Numbered from the stretch's first letter, positions 23,194 through 34,242 are shown. The stretch: 64,000 bases of DNA from Sesamum alatum (GCA_034509735.1 JACGWO010000010.1:5270001-5334000), one strand, 5' to 3'. Notes: generated from the letters alone by a model not told the origin. Numbers and translations: made by a program.

Positions 23194-24065
23194 TCATTTT
23201 CCTCCAATTGTTGTAGTTTCTTCCTTGACCACGACCTCTTTGAAAACTCCTATTTGCACAATCTTGGGGTGAATTTTGTTCACCTTTTCCTTGGCCTCAA
23301 CCTTCTCCTCGTCCTTGACCACGATCGCTTCCATGCCAACATCCTCGGCCTCTACCACGAGCTTGACTTCTTCCTCCTCTATCAGAAGCATTCCTTTAGG
23401 ATCAAAGGAAAGTTTTGCTTGCAAGACTTACTGCACCGGCACTTATTGATTTCTTTTGATTCTTTTTTCATGAGCTATTAACGATCCATTTAACTCGTCA
23501 ACAGTCATGGTATCTATGTCTTTAGCCTCTTCAATAACCACCACTTTATGATTGAACTTGGCATTAAGAGAGCGTAGAATCTTCTCAACTACTCTGACAT
23601 CCGTCAATTTTTCATCAAGCCGCTTCATTCGATTTACCACCACTATAACTCGAGTGAAATAATCCATAATGGATTCATTCTCCTTCATCAAAAGAGACTC
23701 AAACCCATCCCTTAGAGTTTGGAGTCGTACGTTCTTCACTTTATCAACTCCCATAGCGAAATTCTTCAGAATGTCCCATGCATCCTTGGCTTTTGATTCA
23801 TTTGGGATTTTCTCAAACATCTCATCATCCAATCCTTGATGGATGATGCTGAGAGAACTTTGATCTCCACTCTTCCTTTTCTGCAGCCTAGTTGGTTCGG
23901 ATACAGAAAGGGCACCCTCATCGACGGGTTCATCATACCGGTCTTAACAATATTCCACAAGCCATGAGCTCCAAGAATAACTTTGATTCTAATTGACCAT
24001 TGATAATAATTTATTTTTGTTAGAGTTGGATATTGAAAGGAGATACGTGGAGTGGTGGTGGTCAT
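23194..24065 (-). pseudogene. Copia gag (UBN2-type), frameshifted
   Basis: Starts at 24065 with MTTTTPRISFQYPTLTKINY then YQWSIRIKVILGAHGLWNIV, the usual Copia gag start a short distance after the primer-binding site. After a frame change, 23443-23832 continues AKDAWDILKNFAMGVDKVKN, LRDGFESLLMKENESIMDYF and DVRVVEKILRSL (UBN2 gag domain). 23194-23424 is a charged continuation before the expected zinc knuckle. Confidence 0.85.
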
Positions 24066-24074
24066 TTTAACTAG

Positions 24075-24088
24075 GCTCTTGATACCAC
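24075..24088 (-). other. Copia primer-binding site
   Basis: On the minus strand TGGTATCAAGAGC, one base longer than the common plant initiator-Met PBS TGGTATCAGAGC. It lies about 28 bp inside the 5' LTR and just upstream of the gag ATG. Confidence 0.7.
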
Positions 24089-24527
24089 TTTGTTGGAAGC
24101 TATGGTGGGTTTAATTGTATAACAATACTTTTGAAGGAAGAGAAGAGGAGTGTATCTTTAGAAATCTTGTACCCTAAATTGTGTCTCTCCATTTACTTGA
24201 ATAAAATCCAATTACAAGACCTTTTATAGGCAAAACATTAGCTAATAAGCATAGAATTTCGTGCAAAGAATAAATGCAAAAAGAATTCTAAGCATCATTC
24301 TCTATTTCTGGCAGTCCTTGGTAAAATAATCCTAACTTTCTGCAGAGATTTCCAATAGATTTGAAACTTGAACCATTTGAAACTAGACTCATAGTGCTTT
24401 AATTCCATATAAGATTCATAAGGAATCGCAAACGTTTGGTTTCTGAAATTGCATCCGAAAATCTATTCAATAACTGTGATTACTGAAAATTAGAAGACAA
24501 GTTTAATTTTTTGTGCAATTCTCAACA

Positions 24528-24623
24528 GTTACATGGGAGGCAAAGCTGCCTGTTTTTGGGAGCTAAAAGCACAAGAAAGAGGATGAGAAGTATGATTGGT
24601 AGCAAGATTTCAAAATATGCCAT
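24528..24623 (-). pseudogene. CYP96 5' coding fragment, part 1 (start codon side)
   Basis: Reads MAYFEILLPIILLILFLVLL and then PKNRQLCLP on the minus strand, nearly identical to the start of the CYP96 copy at 45371. The ATG is at 24623-24621. The upstream DNA (24624 onward) is also paralogous to that of the second copy, so this is a duplicated gene start rather than a retrocopy. Coding continues at 18656 on the far side of the Copia element and then ends. Confidence 0.88.
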
Positions 24624-24666
24624 TTTCTCTTAATTTTTTTCTCAATGTTTCGTAAAGTTTCGTATT

Positions 24667-25273
24667 GATTTAAATGATTTTTTGGTCCCGTAAGTATTGT
24701 CATTTTCTCTTAACTTTTTCTCAATTCGCAATTCCAATCCTTCCAGCACCAAAAATTTGAAAACTTGCCAGAATTTCTGACGTGCCACTCACGTGTTTGT
24801 TTTAAATCAGGTCTTTGCATTTTATTGGTCCATTTTTCCAACTTGGACCAAAAAACAAATAATAATAACGTGGCAAACTTATCCACGTCAGTGTGCTGAC
24901 TCAAAAAAATGGGGGAAAATGTTAATCCTTCCCTTGTATCTTTATAATCAGAAAGCCCCAAAATATTTTTGCAGCAAGAACCTTAGAAAAATTCGTTGCA
25001 CATTTCTCTCCCTTTTTTTGAGTCAGCACACTGACGTGGACGGATTTGCGATGTCAGTTTTTTTTTGTCCATATTGGAAAATTGGATCAATAAAATGCAA
25101 AGCCCAATCTAAAACAAACACATGAGTGGCACGTGAGAAATTCGACAAACTTTTAAATTTTCAGTGGTGAAAGGACTGAAATCGCGAATTGAGAAAAAGT
25201 TACAGGATCAATTCTCAACCCTGACAAAAATACCAAATGACAATACCCACAGGACCAAAAAATTATTTATCCC
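24667..25273. mobile_element. MULE-like foldback MITE in the duplicated CYP96 upstream region (copy 1 only)
   Basis: 607 bp with long inverted arms: GATTTTTTGGTCCCGTAAG on the left, and AATTTTTTGGTCCTGTGGG when the right end is reversed. The centre is also palindromic (CACGTCAGTGTGCTGACTC, mirrored at about 25020). The flank at the right is TTCAGTATT; at the left it is the one-base-shorter TTCGTATT. The paralogous site at about 45406-45414 has a single TTCAGTATT and no insert, giving an empty site. Confidence 0.85.
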
Positions 25274-25894
25274 ATTCAGTATTTATTGAATTTGCAACCG
25301 TCCGCGGCTTCTCACAAATAAAGATACTAAGATACTCCGACTGGATTTTTTGTCATGCATATAAAATATTTTTTTATATAAATAAAATGAATTATACAAT
25401 ACTTATATACGTAGTATATATATATATATATTATATATTTATTGAAATATAAAACGTAATATGAGTTGAAAAAAAAAAAAAAACCCAAACTAGTTGAGAG
25501 GCAAGTTGAAAATGTATTTTTTGACTTTGTCTTCCGTCCTTCTTTGGATTCAAGGCCACTTGAATTCTAGCTAGTAAATGGTGGGCTACAAGGAGTTAAT
25601 TATGATCTAGTATCAGGTGGACTACCAGGAGTTAATTATGGGCTAACAAGATATTTGTAGACGTTAAAAATTTTCAATCACATTTTAGTGTTACAATAAC
25701 ATATCGTGTAAAATTAAATAAAATTGTAGGGTAATTTCCGCTCATTGGTAGGGCTAATGGATGTTTCACAAATCTCCAGTGCAAGTCTTTTTAGTTTAAT
25801 TAGTCTCGATCCCAAAATTCAAATAGGCAAGACTTGACCCCCGCAAAACAAAAATAAAATCGAAGAATCGGTGCAAAATAATTATGACTAGTAG

Positions 25895-26150
25895 TCGAGG
25901 AGACCTAGCTTAGTTGGTGAAGTTGAAATCACATGATCTTAAAGGTTATGAGTTCGAACTCCTGCGTGGGTTGATGTTATTTTTACTGTATAGTAGGAGT
26001 GATTTGTTGTTGTAATAACTGGGTATTAATTTATGTTATATTATTGATTTGATTGTTTGTAATTGTCTTTATTCGATATTGATAGCCACGAGACTGAATG
26101 TAATCACTTTACTTTCGATAATATTTCTTCCAATTCAAAAAAAAATAAAA
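25895..26150 (+). mobile_element. tRNA-derived SINE with 15-bp TSD (copy 1 only)
   Basis: 256 bp. Pol III A box (AGCTTAGTTGGTGAAG) and B box (GAGTTCGAACTCC) lie in the first 85 bp, followed by an unrelated body and an A-rich tail at 26137-26150. TSD AATTATGACTAGTAG (25880-25894) and AATTAAGACTAGTAG (26151-26165) differ at one base. The paralogous site near 46644-46658 has a single AATTAAGACTAGTAG, an exact empty site. Confidence 0.9.
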
Positions 26151-26388
26151 AATTAAGACTAGTAGAGAAAAATCCAGCAATGGAGGGTCAATTAATGAAA
26201 ACTCGTTAACAAGTCAAAACTTTGATTAAACATTGATGAAAAAGTCTAACTGATTTGTCAACGTTTAGGCTTTTGACATCAAACGCATGTTGATCTGCAG
26301 GTCAAACTTCAAACATCCATTCAACGATGAATAAATGGTGTGATTACAGTTATAAACTTGGAGATTTAAAATTCACCACCAAATTTGG

Positions 26389-27255
26389 AGCTCAAGTTCA
26401 TTTTTTGTGTCGTAAGTTAGGTCATTTGTCGTTTTAACTTTTTAAGATAATATTTTGTTTTACATCTTTTTAATTTTCGTTATTTCAGTCCTTTTTTTCA
26501 CCGGAGTTCATCTTCACCGGCACTGAAAAAATCATGCCAATAGCTAGAAAGATTAGAAAGAAGAGTGAATTTATTTCTAATTATCAACGAATTTAGCAAG
26601 CGATAAGAATTTTAAATTTTTGTGATTTCAAAATCAACATTAGAACAAAATATTTTCTTGTAAAGTAAGAAAGAAATGTAAATGTTGCAAAACTTCATAA
26701 CTGGCATTGGCAAAAAAATGGAAAAGTTTTCCCCAAAATTTTACTAAATAATATTTTTGGTAGTAAATAATTCTAGCAAAATCAGCAACAGAAAAAATTT
26801 GATGTTAAAACCAGCGGTGAGCTAATTACGTACTAAGCAAATCTTTTTCTTGCTAAATTCGTTACTAAGTTAAATTAGCAACGAATTTAACTGTTTTGCA
26901 AGGAATTTGTGCCGTTCCAAATGACACTATTTCTTGTGGTGCGGCTAGAAAGGTGAACTTCGATGGAAGAAAAGGACCAAAATTGTGATTATGAAGATGC
27001 AAGACCAAAATGTTATCCTAAAATGTTAAAAGACAAATGCTGGAAAAAATGAGCCAATAGAACAGTAGCCCCAATTTTTAAAGGTCACTTGAGATGCACA
27101 TGCCTTTTTCTAACGAGAAGGGTGAATTTCGACGAAAAAAATGGCTAAAATTATGGAAATTAAAAAAATGTAGGACCAAAATGCTATCCTAAAAAGTTAT
27201 AGAACGAAAACGCAAAATAACCTAAGTTATGGGGCAAAAAGTCCATCTAAGCCCT
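26389..27255. mobile_element. MULE-like foldback element containing a nested CACTA MITE (unit A)
   Basis: Inverted arms (CGTAAGTTAGGTCATTTG on the left, mirrored by AACCTAAGTTATGGGGC on the right) are flanked by AAATTTGG at 26381-26388 and 27256-27263. The right arm is partly duplicated (two GGACCAAAAT...TATCCTA units). The nested CACTA-like element is at 26521-26941. The same nested pair occurs at 46881-47742, and only its right part occurs at the start of unit B (30547-30985). Confidence 0.72.
26521..26941. mobile_element. CACTA-type MITE with CGG TSD (unit A)
   Basis: Begins CACTGAAAAAATC. The right end reversed begins CACCACAAGAAATAGTG, near the canonical CACTACAAGAAA terminus (unit B retains CACTACAAGAAATAGTG). 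The 3-bp flanks are CGG on both sides (26518-26520 and 26942-26944), as expected for CACTA elements. 421 bp, non-coding. Confidence 0.75.
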
Positions 27256-27273
27256 AAATTTGGGGCTAATATA

Positions 27274-28048
27274 TGTGACGCCCCTCAAATATTTTTTCTC
27301 ATATGCCCACGAACAAGGAAGTGAACCCCAGCCAAGCAGCCAAACAGGGCAAAGACCTCCTGGCCCATGAGCAGGGCATTTGGCCCATAAGTTGTATTAT
27401 CTTTATTAACCTGACAAGCCTAAGGAATAAGCTCATTCCAGCAAGACGAGTCAACATACATCAGGGATGTCATGTCATATAAGTCACTGACACCTTGGGA
27501 CACGTTATACTAAAAATTCTCCAGCAAAATCCAAGTAGTCCGGTTGAAATCAACTTCTCAAGCAGTTAGATAACAGAATACGGGATACTCGACCAACTGG
27601 GCAAGACTCAGTCAAAGGGTTATATATTCGTCTAGATAAGTCCAAATCCTAACCACTTTTTCGATTATTTATCTAACACATGCAGCTACCCAATGGTGCA
27701 TGATTCACCCTAATCGCTTTCTAGATCTTGCTCCACAAACATCTATAAATTGAGACGGTATGCTGATATTTTGGTAACATCTACGATCATACTCTAACTC
27801 TCATTCCCTCTCGGTTTCTAAGTTACTTTTAGCTCACTTTTTACACTCCCACAATATTATATCACTCCATCATCATTTTCAACCATTATTCTCACATTTA
27901 AATTTTCCCTTTTATTTCTTTAGTATGAACATTACTGACTTAAGCATCGGAGAGCTAACCTTTGTTTTGCAGGTTAGTCCTCATTTGATCTTAGGATTTT
28001 CTTGAAGATCTCGGTCATTGTTGTGTTGTTGGACCCCAATACACATCA
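27274..28048 (+). repeat. Gypsy 5' LTR (unit A)
   Basis: Starts TGTGACGCCCC and ends TACACATCA, immediately followed by TTGGCGCCGTATGTGAGAA, the primer-binding region seen in many plant Ty3/Gypsy elements. A TATA-like ATCTATAAATTGAG lies near 27750. Matching LTRs are at 30986-31767 and 47761-48543. None of the three has a partner 3' LTR in this window. Confidence 0.82.
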
Positions 28049-28090
28049 TTGGCGCCGTATGTGAGAACACTTTAATTTTAGGCGTGAGAA

Positions 28091-29697
28091 ATGGCAAGTG
28101 TGGATAATGGAGGTGACAATGGACCCTTCAAGGGAAACACTTCAATCCCTGTTGCAGCAGGTTCTGTTGTTCCACCTCTAGAGCAAGCACTCGGGGGACT
28201 TAGTACCCTCGCTCCAGCTTTCAACCCGCAGGCGCTGCTTGATGTCACCAACTCGCTCTTCTGTAAGCAACTCTGCCAGTTAATTGTGGTGATCATCAAC
28301 TCAACCCCCCGAGGCACCCAAGCCAGCGGAGCGGGACAATCCTCTCAGAGTCTCAATAGAAAAGGAGCAGAGGACAAGGTGATCAAGGAACCAATGAACA
28401 TATTCTCGTTGTGCTCCAGCAGGATGGACATGTACCTGCTGACCCTGTCAGCAAGGAAGCAACCAACCAGGAACCTCCCCAGATCTGGCGCTCTCTCAAG
28501 AAAGAAGTGGTGGATCTCCGCCAAGAGGTAAGAAAGGAAGCCTTACTTGCAAAGCGACGCATTCCCTTCAGGCTGACATCATGGCAGAAGAGCTCCCTGC
28601 TCATTTCAGGGCGCTTTCACACCTTCATCTTACAACGGCACGACCAATCTTGCTGAGAACATCCTTATGTTCGAAAAAGCAGCTTTGTTACACAGGTATA
28701 CTGATGGTATTAAATGTCAAGTATTTCTTACTATGCTAACCGATTCTGCCTAACAATAGTTCAACTAGCTTCCAACTGGATCAATAAGATCTTTTGCAGA
28801 ATTTAGCTACCTTTTCCTATACCAGTTCGCTAGCAACAAGAAGTACCGAATTCGGTTATCACCCTCTTTGGAGTAAAACAGGAGGAAAAGGAAAACTTTA
28901 GAGCGTTTATCCAACACTTCAACAATGTTGTCTTGGAAGTCCCGACTGTTCACCAAGTAGTGCTGATCAGCGCTTTCACAAAGGGCCTTCGAGTAGGTAC
29001 TCTCTTTGAATTCATGGTGAAGAAACCTGCAGCTAACTTTCATGACGTGCTGGCTCGAGTAGAAAAAACTTGAACCTAAACGATGCCCGAGTATTGAAGA
29101 AGGGTGATTAGTGTGACAGAAAGAGAGATACGGAGATTTCCTCCTCCCACGGGAGCATGGGAGAACCCCAAGGGCAGTTCAATCCTCTTGACCCAATGAA
29201 TGAGCACTACACACCGCTCATCACTAACCAATCACGAATGCTCATGACTATGGACAGGCACCCTGCTCTATAGTGGCCTAAAGGTTTCGAAGAAGGACCC
29301 CAACTTCTTAAATCTAAGTATTTCTACAGGTGCCACAAGAAATATGGACACGATACCAATAGGTGTCGCTAGCTGAGATAGGAGATAGAACGGGCACATT
29401 CAAGCCGCCTACCTGAAACATTACATGGACAAAGATCGACAGCAAGCAAAGGAAGGAGCACTCCCGTCATCGTGACTTCCGTGACTTGGTAGGGATTGGC
29501 CCCTAATGTCCAGTGCATAGCTCGAACTTGGAGCCATATTTCCCTCCTCTGAAGCAGAAAAAAGACATTTCGATTCTGAAAAGGAAGGGTCATCCTGCAG
29601 GAGGAGGTAAGTAAGCTCCTTACTGCTAGACACATAAAGAAGATTCAATTTCCAAAATGGCTTATCAAATATTGTACTTGTCCCCAAGCCAAGTAAT
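28091..29697 (+). pseudogene. Gypsy gag fused by deletion to the start of reverse transcriptase (unit A)
   Basis: Begins MASVDNGGDNG 43 bp after the LTR. Later, in broken frames, come a gag domain (about 28800-29070) and the KYF.RCHKKYGHDT motif (about 29320), typical of Gypsy gag. At about 29590-29640 the frame reads EEVSKLLTARHIKKIQFPKW, which belongs to the start of RT, so protease and much else are missing. Sequence then passes into repeat R. Units B and 53161-58041 carry related proteins. Confidence 0.8.
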
Positions 29698-30290
29698 AAA
29701 TGGTGCATGTGTGTAAATTTTAGGAATACTAATTAATAAAACATACCCTAAAGTCTACAGCGTGAATATAGACCAAGTCTGTCTAAGGCATCTCATACTC
29801 AAAAGTGTCAATAATTTACATCACATAAAGTTCATCTTTGAAACCATCTTTCACCTATACGTTAGTTACCTGCATGGTTACTTGGTATCCGTTTGGTCAT
29901 GTGATTAGGTTGTTAAACTTGCATGTTGAGTATAAACATAATTTTTTTATACAATTTAACTATTTTTTCAATAATCGCTCTTAGAATTAAATCCATTAAA
30001 ACTACGCGTTGATAAAAGTTATAATTTGTAGTGTTTAGTCTCACCATAATTATTTTTCCTCCGATTACTCTTTTTGCCCGTTAAATGATTTTTCAATTTC
30101 CATCTTAAACTTATAATGATGTTACTTCTAAAATTTAGTTATAATCTTCATTTGCATAATCAATTATAAAACTGTACATCCAAACGTTAGAATCATTTTT
30201 TTTTCCAGAGCCAATTGTTCCAAAGCTCGGTTCTTTCAATTTTACAATCACGGAGCCAAACGCAACCTTAATTAATTGCTGTCAATTTTT
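29690..30290. repeat. Repeat R (unit A)
   Basis: Follows the truncated Gypsy fragment directly. From about 29885 it has a TATCCGTTTGGTCATG start and a GGAGCCAAACGCAACC end (about 30250-30268), which are imperfect inverted termini suggestive of a hAT-type MITE. The part before that (GACCAAGTCTGTCTAAGGC) recurs at 12351 and 33445. No coding content. Confidence 0.5.
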
Positions 30291-30292
30291 TT

Positions 30293-30546
30293 TTATGTGA
30301 AAACGATGAACTATTATTTTATTTTATTTTTGAGTAAATCGATGACAATTATCAATCATCAATATCAAATATTTATATCTAACAACTACTGACAATTATA
30401 ATCATTTATACTAATTATCAATATCAGATAACTATATTTAATCAACAACTACTATTAAAGTACTATAAAAGTAGAATAATATCCCACTCGTTATTGGGGT
30501 TTGAATCCACAACCATAAAGTCATATGACCTCAATTTCACCAATTG
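30293..30546 (-). mobile_element. SINE (unit A), holding the Helitron empty site
   Basis: On the minus strand the head reads TTAGTTCAATTGGTGAAATT (A box), then GTGGATTCAAACCCC (B-box-like), followed by a TA-rich body and an A-rich end near 30300. Positions 30414/30415 (ACTAA|TTATC) are the unoccupied form of the site where Helitron D sits in unit B. The 5' edge is cut at the A/B junction. Confidence 0.72.
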
Positions 30547-30985
30547 AACTAAGCAAATATTTTTCTTGCTAAATCGTTGCTAAATTAAATTGGCAACGAA
30601 TTTCACTATTTTGCAAGGAATTTGTGTCGTTGAAAACGACACTATTTCTTGTAGTGCAGCTAGAAGGTGAACTTCAGCCGAAAAAAGGGACCAAAATTGT
30701 GATATAAAGATGCAGGACCAAAATATTACCCTAAAAAGTTAAAAGACAAATACTGGGAAAAATGAGCCAATAGAACAGTAGCCCCAATTTTCAAAGGTCA
30801 CTTGAGATGCACATGCCTTTTTTTGACGAGAAGGGTGAATTTCGACGAAAAAAATGGCTAAAATCGTGCAAATTAAAAAATGTAGGACCAAAATGTTATC
30901 CTACAAAGTTATGGAACAAAAATGCAAAATAACCCAAGTTATTGGACAAAAAATGCATTTAAGCCCCAAATTTAGGACTAATGTA
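30547..30985. repeat. Partial CACTA MITE and MULE arm at the start of unit B
   Basis: Begins mid-element at CAAATATTTTTCTTGC, equivalent to about 26840 in unit A. It runs through the CACTA terminus (TTTCTTGTAGTG) and the right arm of the MULE-like element to the next LTR. The missing left part shows that unit B starts at a recombination breakpoint. Confidence 0.7.
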
Positions 30986-31767
30986 TGTGATGCCCCTCAA
31001 ATATTTTTTTCTCATAAGCCCAGAAACAAGGAAGTGGACCCCATCCAAGCAACCCAACAAGGCAAAGACCTGCTGGCCGGCCATGAGCAGGGCATTTAGC
31101 CTATAACTTGTATTTTCTTTATCAACCTAACAAGCCTAATGAATATGCTCATTCCAGCAAGACGAGTCAGCATACAGCAGCAATGTCATGTTTTACAAGT
31201 CGCTGACACCTTGGGACACGTCATACTAAAAAATCTCCAACAAAATCCAAGTAGTCCGGTTGAAATCAACTTCTCAAGTAGTTAGATAACAACATACGAG
31301 ATACTCGGCCAGACTGGGCAAGACTCGGTCAAAGGGTCATATCTTCGTCTAGATAAGTCCAAATCCTAAACCATTTTTTGATTATTTATCTAACACATTC
31401 AGCTACCCAGCGGTGCATGATTCACCCTTATAGCTCTCCAAATCTTGCTCCACAGACATCTATAAATTGAGACGGTATGCTGACATTTTGGTAACATCTA
31501 CGATCATACTCTAACTCTCATTCTCTCTCGGTTTCTAAGTTACTTTTAGCCCACATTTTGCACTCCCCACGAGTTATATCACTCCATCATCATTTTCAAC
31601 CATTATTCTCACATTCAAGTTTTCCCTTTTGTTTCTTTAGTAAGAACATTAATGCCTTAACTATCGGAGTGCTAACCTCTATTTTGCAGGTTAGTCCTTA
31701 TTTGATCATAGGATTTTCTTGAAGATCCTTCGGTCATTTTGGCGCTGTTGGACCCCGATACACATCA
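30986..31767 (+). repeat. Gypsy 5' LTR (unit B)
   Basis: 782 bp, TGTGATGCCCC...CACATCA, followed by TTGGCGTCGTATGTGAGAA. It is closer to the LTR at 47761-48543 than to unit A: it shares AATGAATATGCTCATTCC where unit A has AAGGAATAAGCTCATTCC. Confidence 0.82.
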
Positions 31768-31799
31768 TTGGCGTCGTATGTGAGAACAATTTAGACGTG

Positions 31800-33384
31800 A
31801 GAAACGGCAAGTTCGGATAATGGAGGTGACAATGGATCTTTCGAGGGAAACACTTCCCTCCCCGTTGCAGCAGGTTCTGTTGTTCCACCTCCAGAGCAAG
31901 CACTAGGGGGACTTAGTACCCTCCCTCAAGCTTATAGCCCGCAGGCGCTGCTTGATGCTGCCAACTCGCTCTTCTATGGGCAACTCCCCCAGTTTATTGT
32001 GGTGATCATCAACTCAATCCCATGAGGCTCCCAAGTTAGCTGAGCGAGACAATCTTCTCAATGGAAAAGGAGCAAAACATAAGGTGATCAAGGAACCAAT
32101 GAACAAATTCTCATTGTGCTCCAGCAGGATGGACCTATACCTACTGACCCTAGCAGCAAGAAAGCAACCAACCTGGAACCTCTCGAGATCTGGCGCTCTC
32201 TCAAGAAAGAAGTGGTGGATCTCCACCAAGAGGTAAGAAAGGAAGCATTGCCTGCAGAGAGACACATTCCCTTCAGTGTTGCATAAGAGCTCCCTGCTCA
32301 TTTTACGGCGCTTTCACTCCTTCATCTTAGAACGGCATGACCAATCTTGCTGAGAACCTCATTTTGTTCGAAAATGTAGCTTTGTTACACAGGTATACTG
32401 CTGGTATTAAATCCAGAGTATTTCTTAATATGCTAACCGTTTCTGCCTAACAAGAGTTCAACTAGCTTCCAGTTGGATCAATAAGATATTTAGCTAGCTT
32501 TTCCTATACCAGTTCTCTAGCAACAAGATGTACCGAAAGTCAGCTATCAGCCTCTTTGGAGTAAAACAGGAGGAACAGGAGACCTTAAGAGCGTATATCC
32601 AACGCTTCAACAATGTTGTCCTGGAAGTCCCGACTGCTCACCAAGTAGTGCTGATCAGCGCTTTCACAAAGGGCCTTCGAGTAGGTACTCTCTTCGAATT
32701 CCTGGCGAAGAAACCTGCAACTAACTTTCATGACATCCTAGTTCGAGCAGAAAAATACTTGAACCTAGACAATTCCTGACTCATGAAGAAGGGTGATTAC
32801 TGTGATGGAAGGAGAGATACGGAGATTTCCTCCTCCCGCAGGAGCAGGGGAGAACCCGGATGGCACTTCAGTTCTGTTGACCCAATGAATGAACACTACA
32901 CCACGCTCATCACTAACCAAGCACGAATGCTCATAGCTATAGACAGACACCCTGCTCTGCAGTGGCCCAAAGGTTTCGAGGAAGGACCCCAACTTCTTAA
33001 ATCTAAGTATTTCTGCAGGTACCACAAGGAATATGGACACGATACCAACAGGTATTGCCAGTTGAGACAGGAGATAGAACGGCACATTCAAGCCGCCTAC
33101 CCAAAACATTGCGTGGACAAAGATCGACAGCAAGCAAAGGGAGGAGCGGTCCCGTCATCATGACTTCCATGACTTGGTAGGGATTGGCCCCCAATGTCTA
33201 GTGCATAGCTTGAACTTGGAGCCATATTTCCCTCCTCTAAAACAAAAAAAGACATTTCAATTATGAAAAGAAAGGGTCATCCTGTAGGAGGTAAGTAAGC
33301 TCCTTACTGTTGGGTACATAAAGAAGATTCAATTTCCAAAATGGCTATCAAATATTGTACTTGTCCCCCAAGCCAAGTAATAAA
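31800..33384 (+). pseudogene. Gypsy gag plus truncated RT start (unit B)
   Basis: Frames are broken but longer than in unit A. 32528-32779 encodes gag: FGVKQEEQETLRAYIQRFNN, FTKGLRVGTLFEFLAKKPA, RAEKYLNLD. 32783-33163 continues with KYFCRYHKEYGHDTNRYCQL and RQEIERHIQAAYP, a motif common in Tat-lineage Gypsy gag. At about 33290-33345 the RT entry KKIQFPKW is reached and the element ends, with the same internal deletion as unit A. Confidence 0.85.
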
Positions 33385-34085
33385 TGGTGCATGTGTGTAA
33401 ATTTTAGGAATATTAATTAATAAAGCATACCCTAGAGCCTACAGCATGAATATAGACCAAGTCTGTCTAAGGCATCTCATACTGAAAGGGTCAAAAATTT
33501 ACATCACGTAAAGTTCATCTTTGAAACTATAATTCTACTCTATAGATGCAAGTGTTTCCAGGGAATCTCCTGCAAAGGAAAAAGAACATTAATTAATTTT
33601 GTTTCAAATCAATGCTCTACTATTTCAAGATATTGTTTTCTGCAGACCATCTTTCACCTATACGTTAGTTACCTGCATGGTTACTTAGTATCCGTTTGGT
33701 CATGTGAGTAGGTTGTTAAACTTGCATTTTGAGTATAAACACAAATTTTTTGTACAATTTAACTATTTTTTCAATAATCGCTCTTAGAATTAAATCCATC
33801 AAAACTACGCGTTGATAAAAGTTATAATTTTTAGTGTTTAGTCTCACCGTAATTATTTTTCCTACTATTACTCTTTTTGCCCGTTAAATGATTTTTCAAT
33901 TTCCATCTTAAACTTATAATGATGTTACTTCTAAAATTTAGTTATAATCTTCATTTGCATAATCAATTATAAAACTGTAAATCCAAATGTTAGAATCATT
34001 TTTTTTCCAAAGTCAATTATTCCAAAGATCGATTCTTTCAAGTTTACAATCACGGAGCCAAACGCAACCTTAATTAATTGCTGTC
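33385..34085. repeat. Repeat R (unit B)
   Basis: The same sequence and junction with the Gypsy remnant as in unit A, but with an extra 90-bp stretch (ATTCTACTCTATAGATGCAA...GGGAATCTCC) that is also present in the copy at 12351. Unit A has lost it. Ends at CTTAATTAATTGCTGTC, which is the left TSD of the SINE. Confidence 0.55.
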
Positions 34086-34212
34086 AAATTTTTTTATGAA
34101 AACGATGAACTATTATTTTATTTTATTTTTGAGTAAATCGATGACAATTATCATCATCAATATCAAATATTTATATCTAACAACTACTGATAATTATAAT
34201 CATTTATACTAA

Positions 34213-34242
34213 CTAGCAAGGAACACGTGCATTGCAGCGTTA
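34213..34242 (-). other. Helitron D 3' terminus
   Basis: The minus strand ends GCACGTGTTCCTTGCTAG. The hairpin arms are ACGCTGC and GCACGTG with loop AAT. Helitron E has the cleaner form at 49365-49379 (ACGTGC, loop AAC, GCACGT), suggesting that D acquired stem mutations after the copies separated. Confidence 0.75.

Larger units (their letters stand above)
18657..24527 (-). mobile_element. Ty1/Copia LTR retrotransposon, degraded, inserted in a CYP96 fragment
   Basis: Two similar LTRs (18657-19123 and 24116-24527) start TGTATAAC and end CTCAACA on the plus strand, i.e. TGTTGAG...GTTATACA on the coding minus strand. Next to the 5' LTR is a primer-binding site resembling initiator-methionine tRNA (24075-24088). 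Next to the 3' LTR is a purine tract (ACAGGGGGC on the minus strand). Coding order on the minus strand is gag, protease/integrase, reverse transcriptase, RNase H, as expected for Copia. Frameshifts, stops and a nested 930-bp element (20940-21869) show it is dead. Flanks GTTCAAT and GTTACAT are a poor match for a clean 5-bp TSD, so the duplication has decayed. Confidence 0.92.

Noticed and set aside
25895..25980. A tRNA gene at the SINE head
   Set aside because: The B box is good, but the stems are degenerate, an A-rich tail and 15-bp TSD follow, and the paralogous site lacks it.
28091..28531. 146-codon ORF as a host gene
   Set aside because: It starts 43 bp after a Gypsy LTR and primer-binding region, and recurs at the same place in units B and C. 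It is retrotransposon gag.
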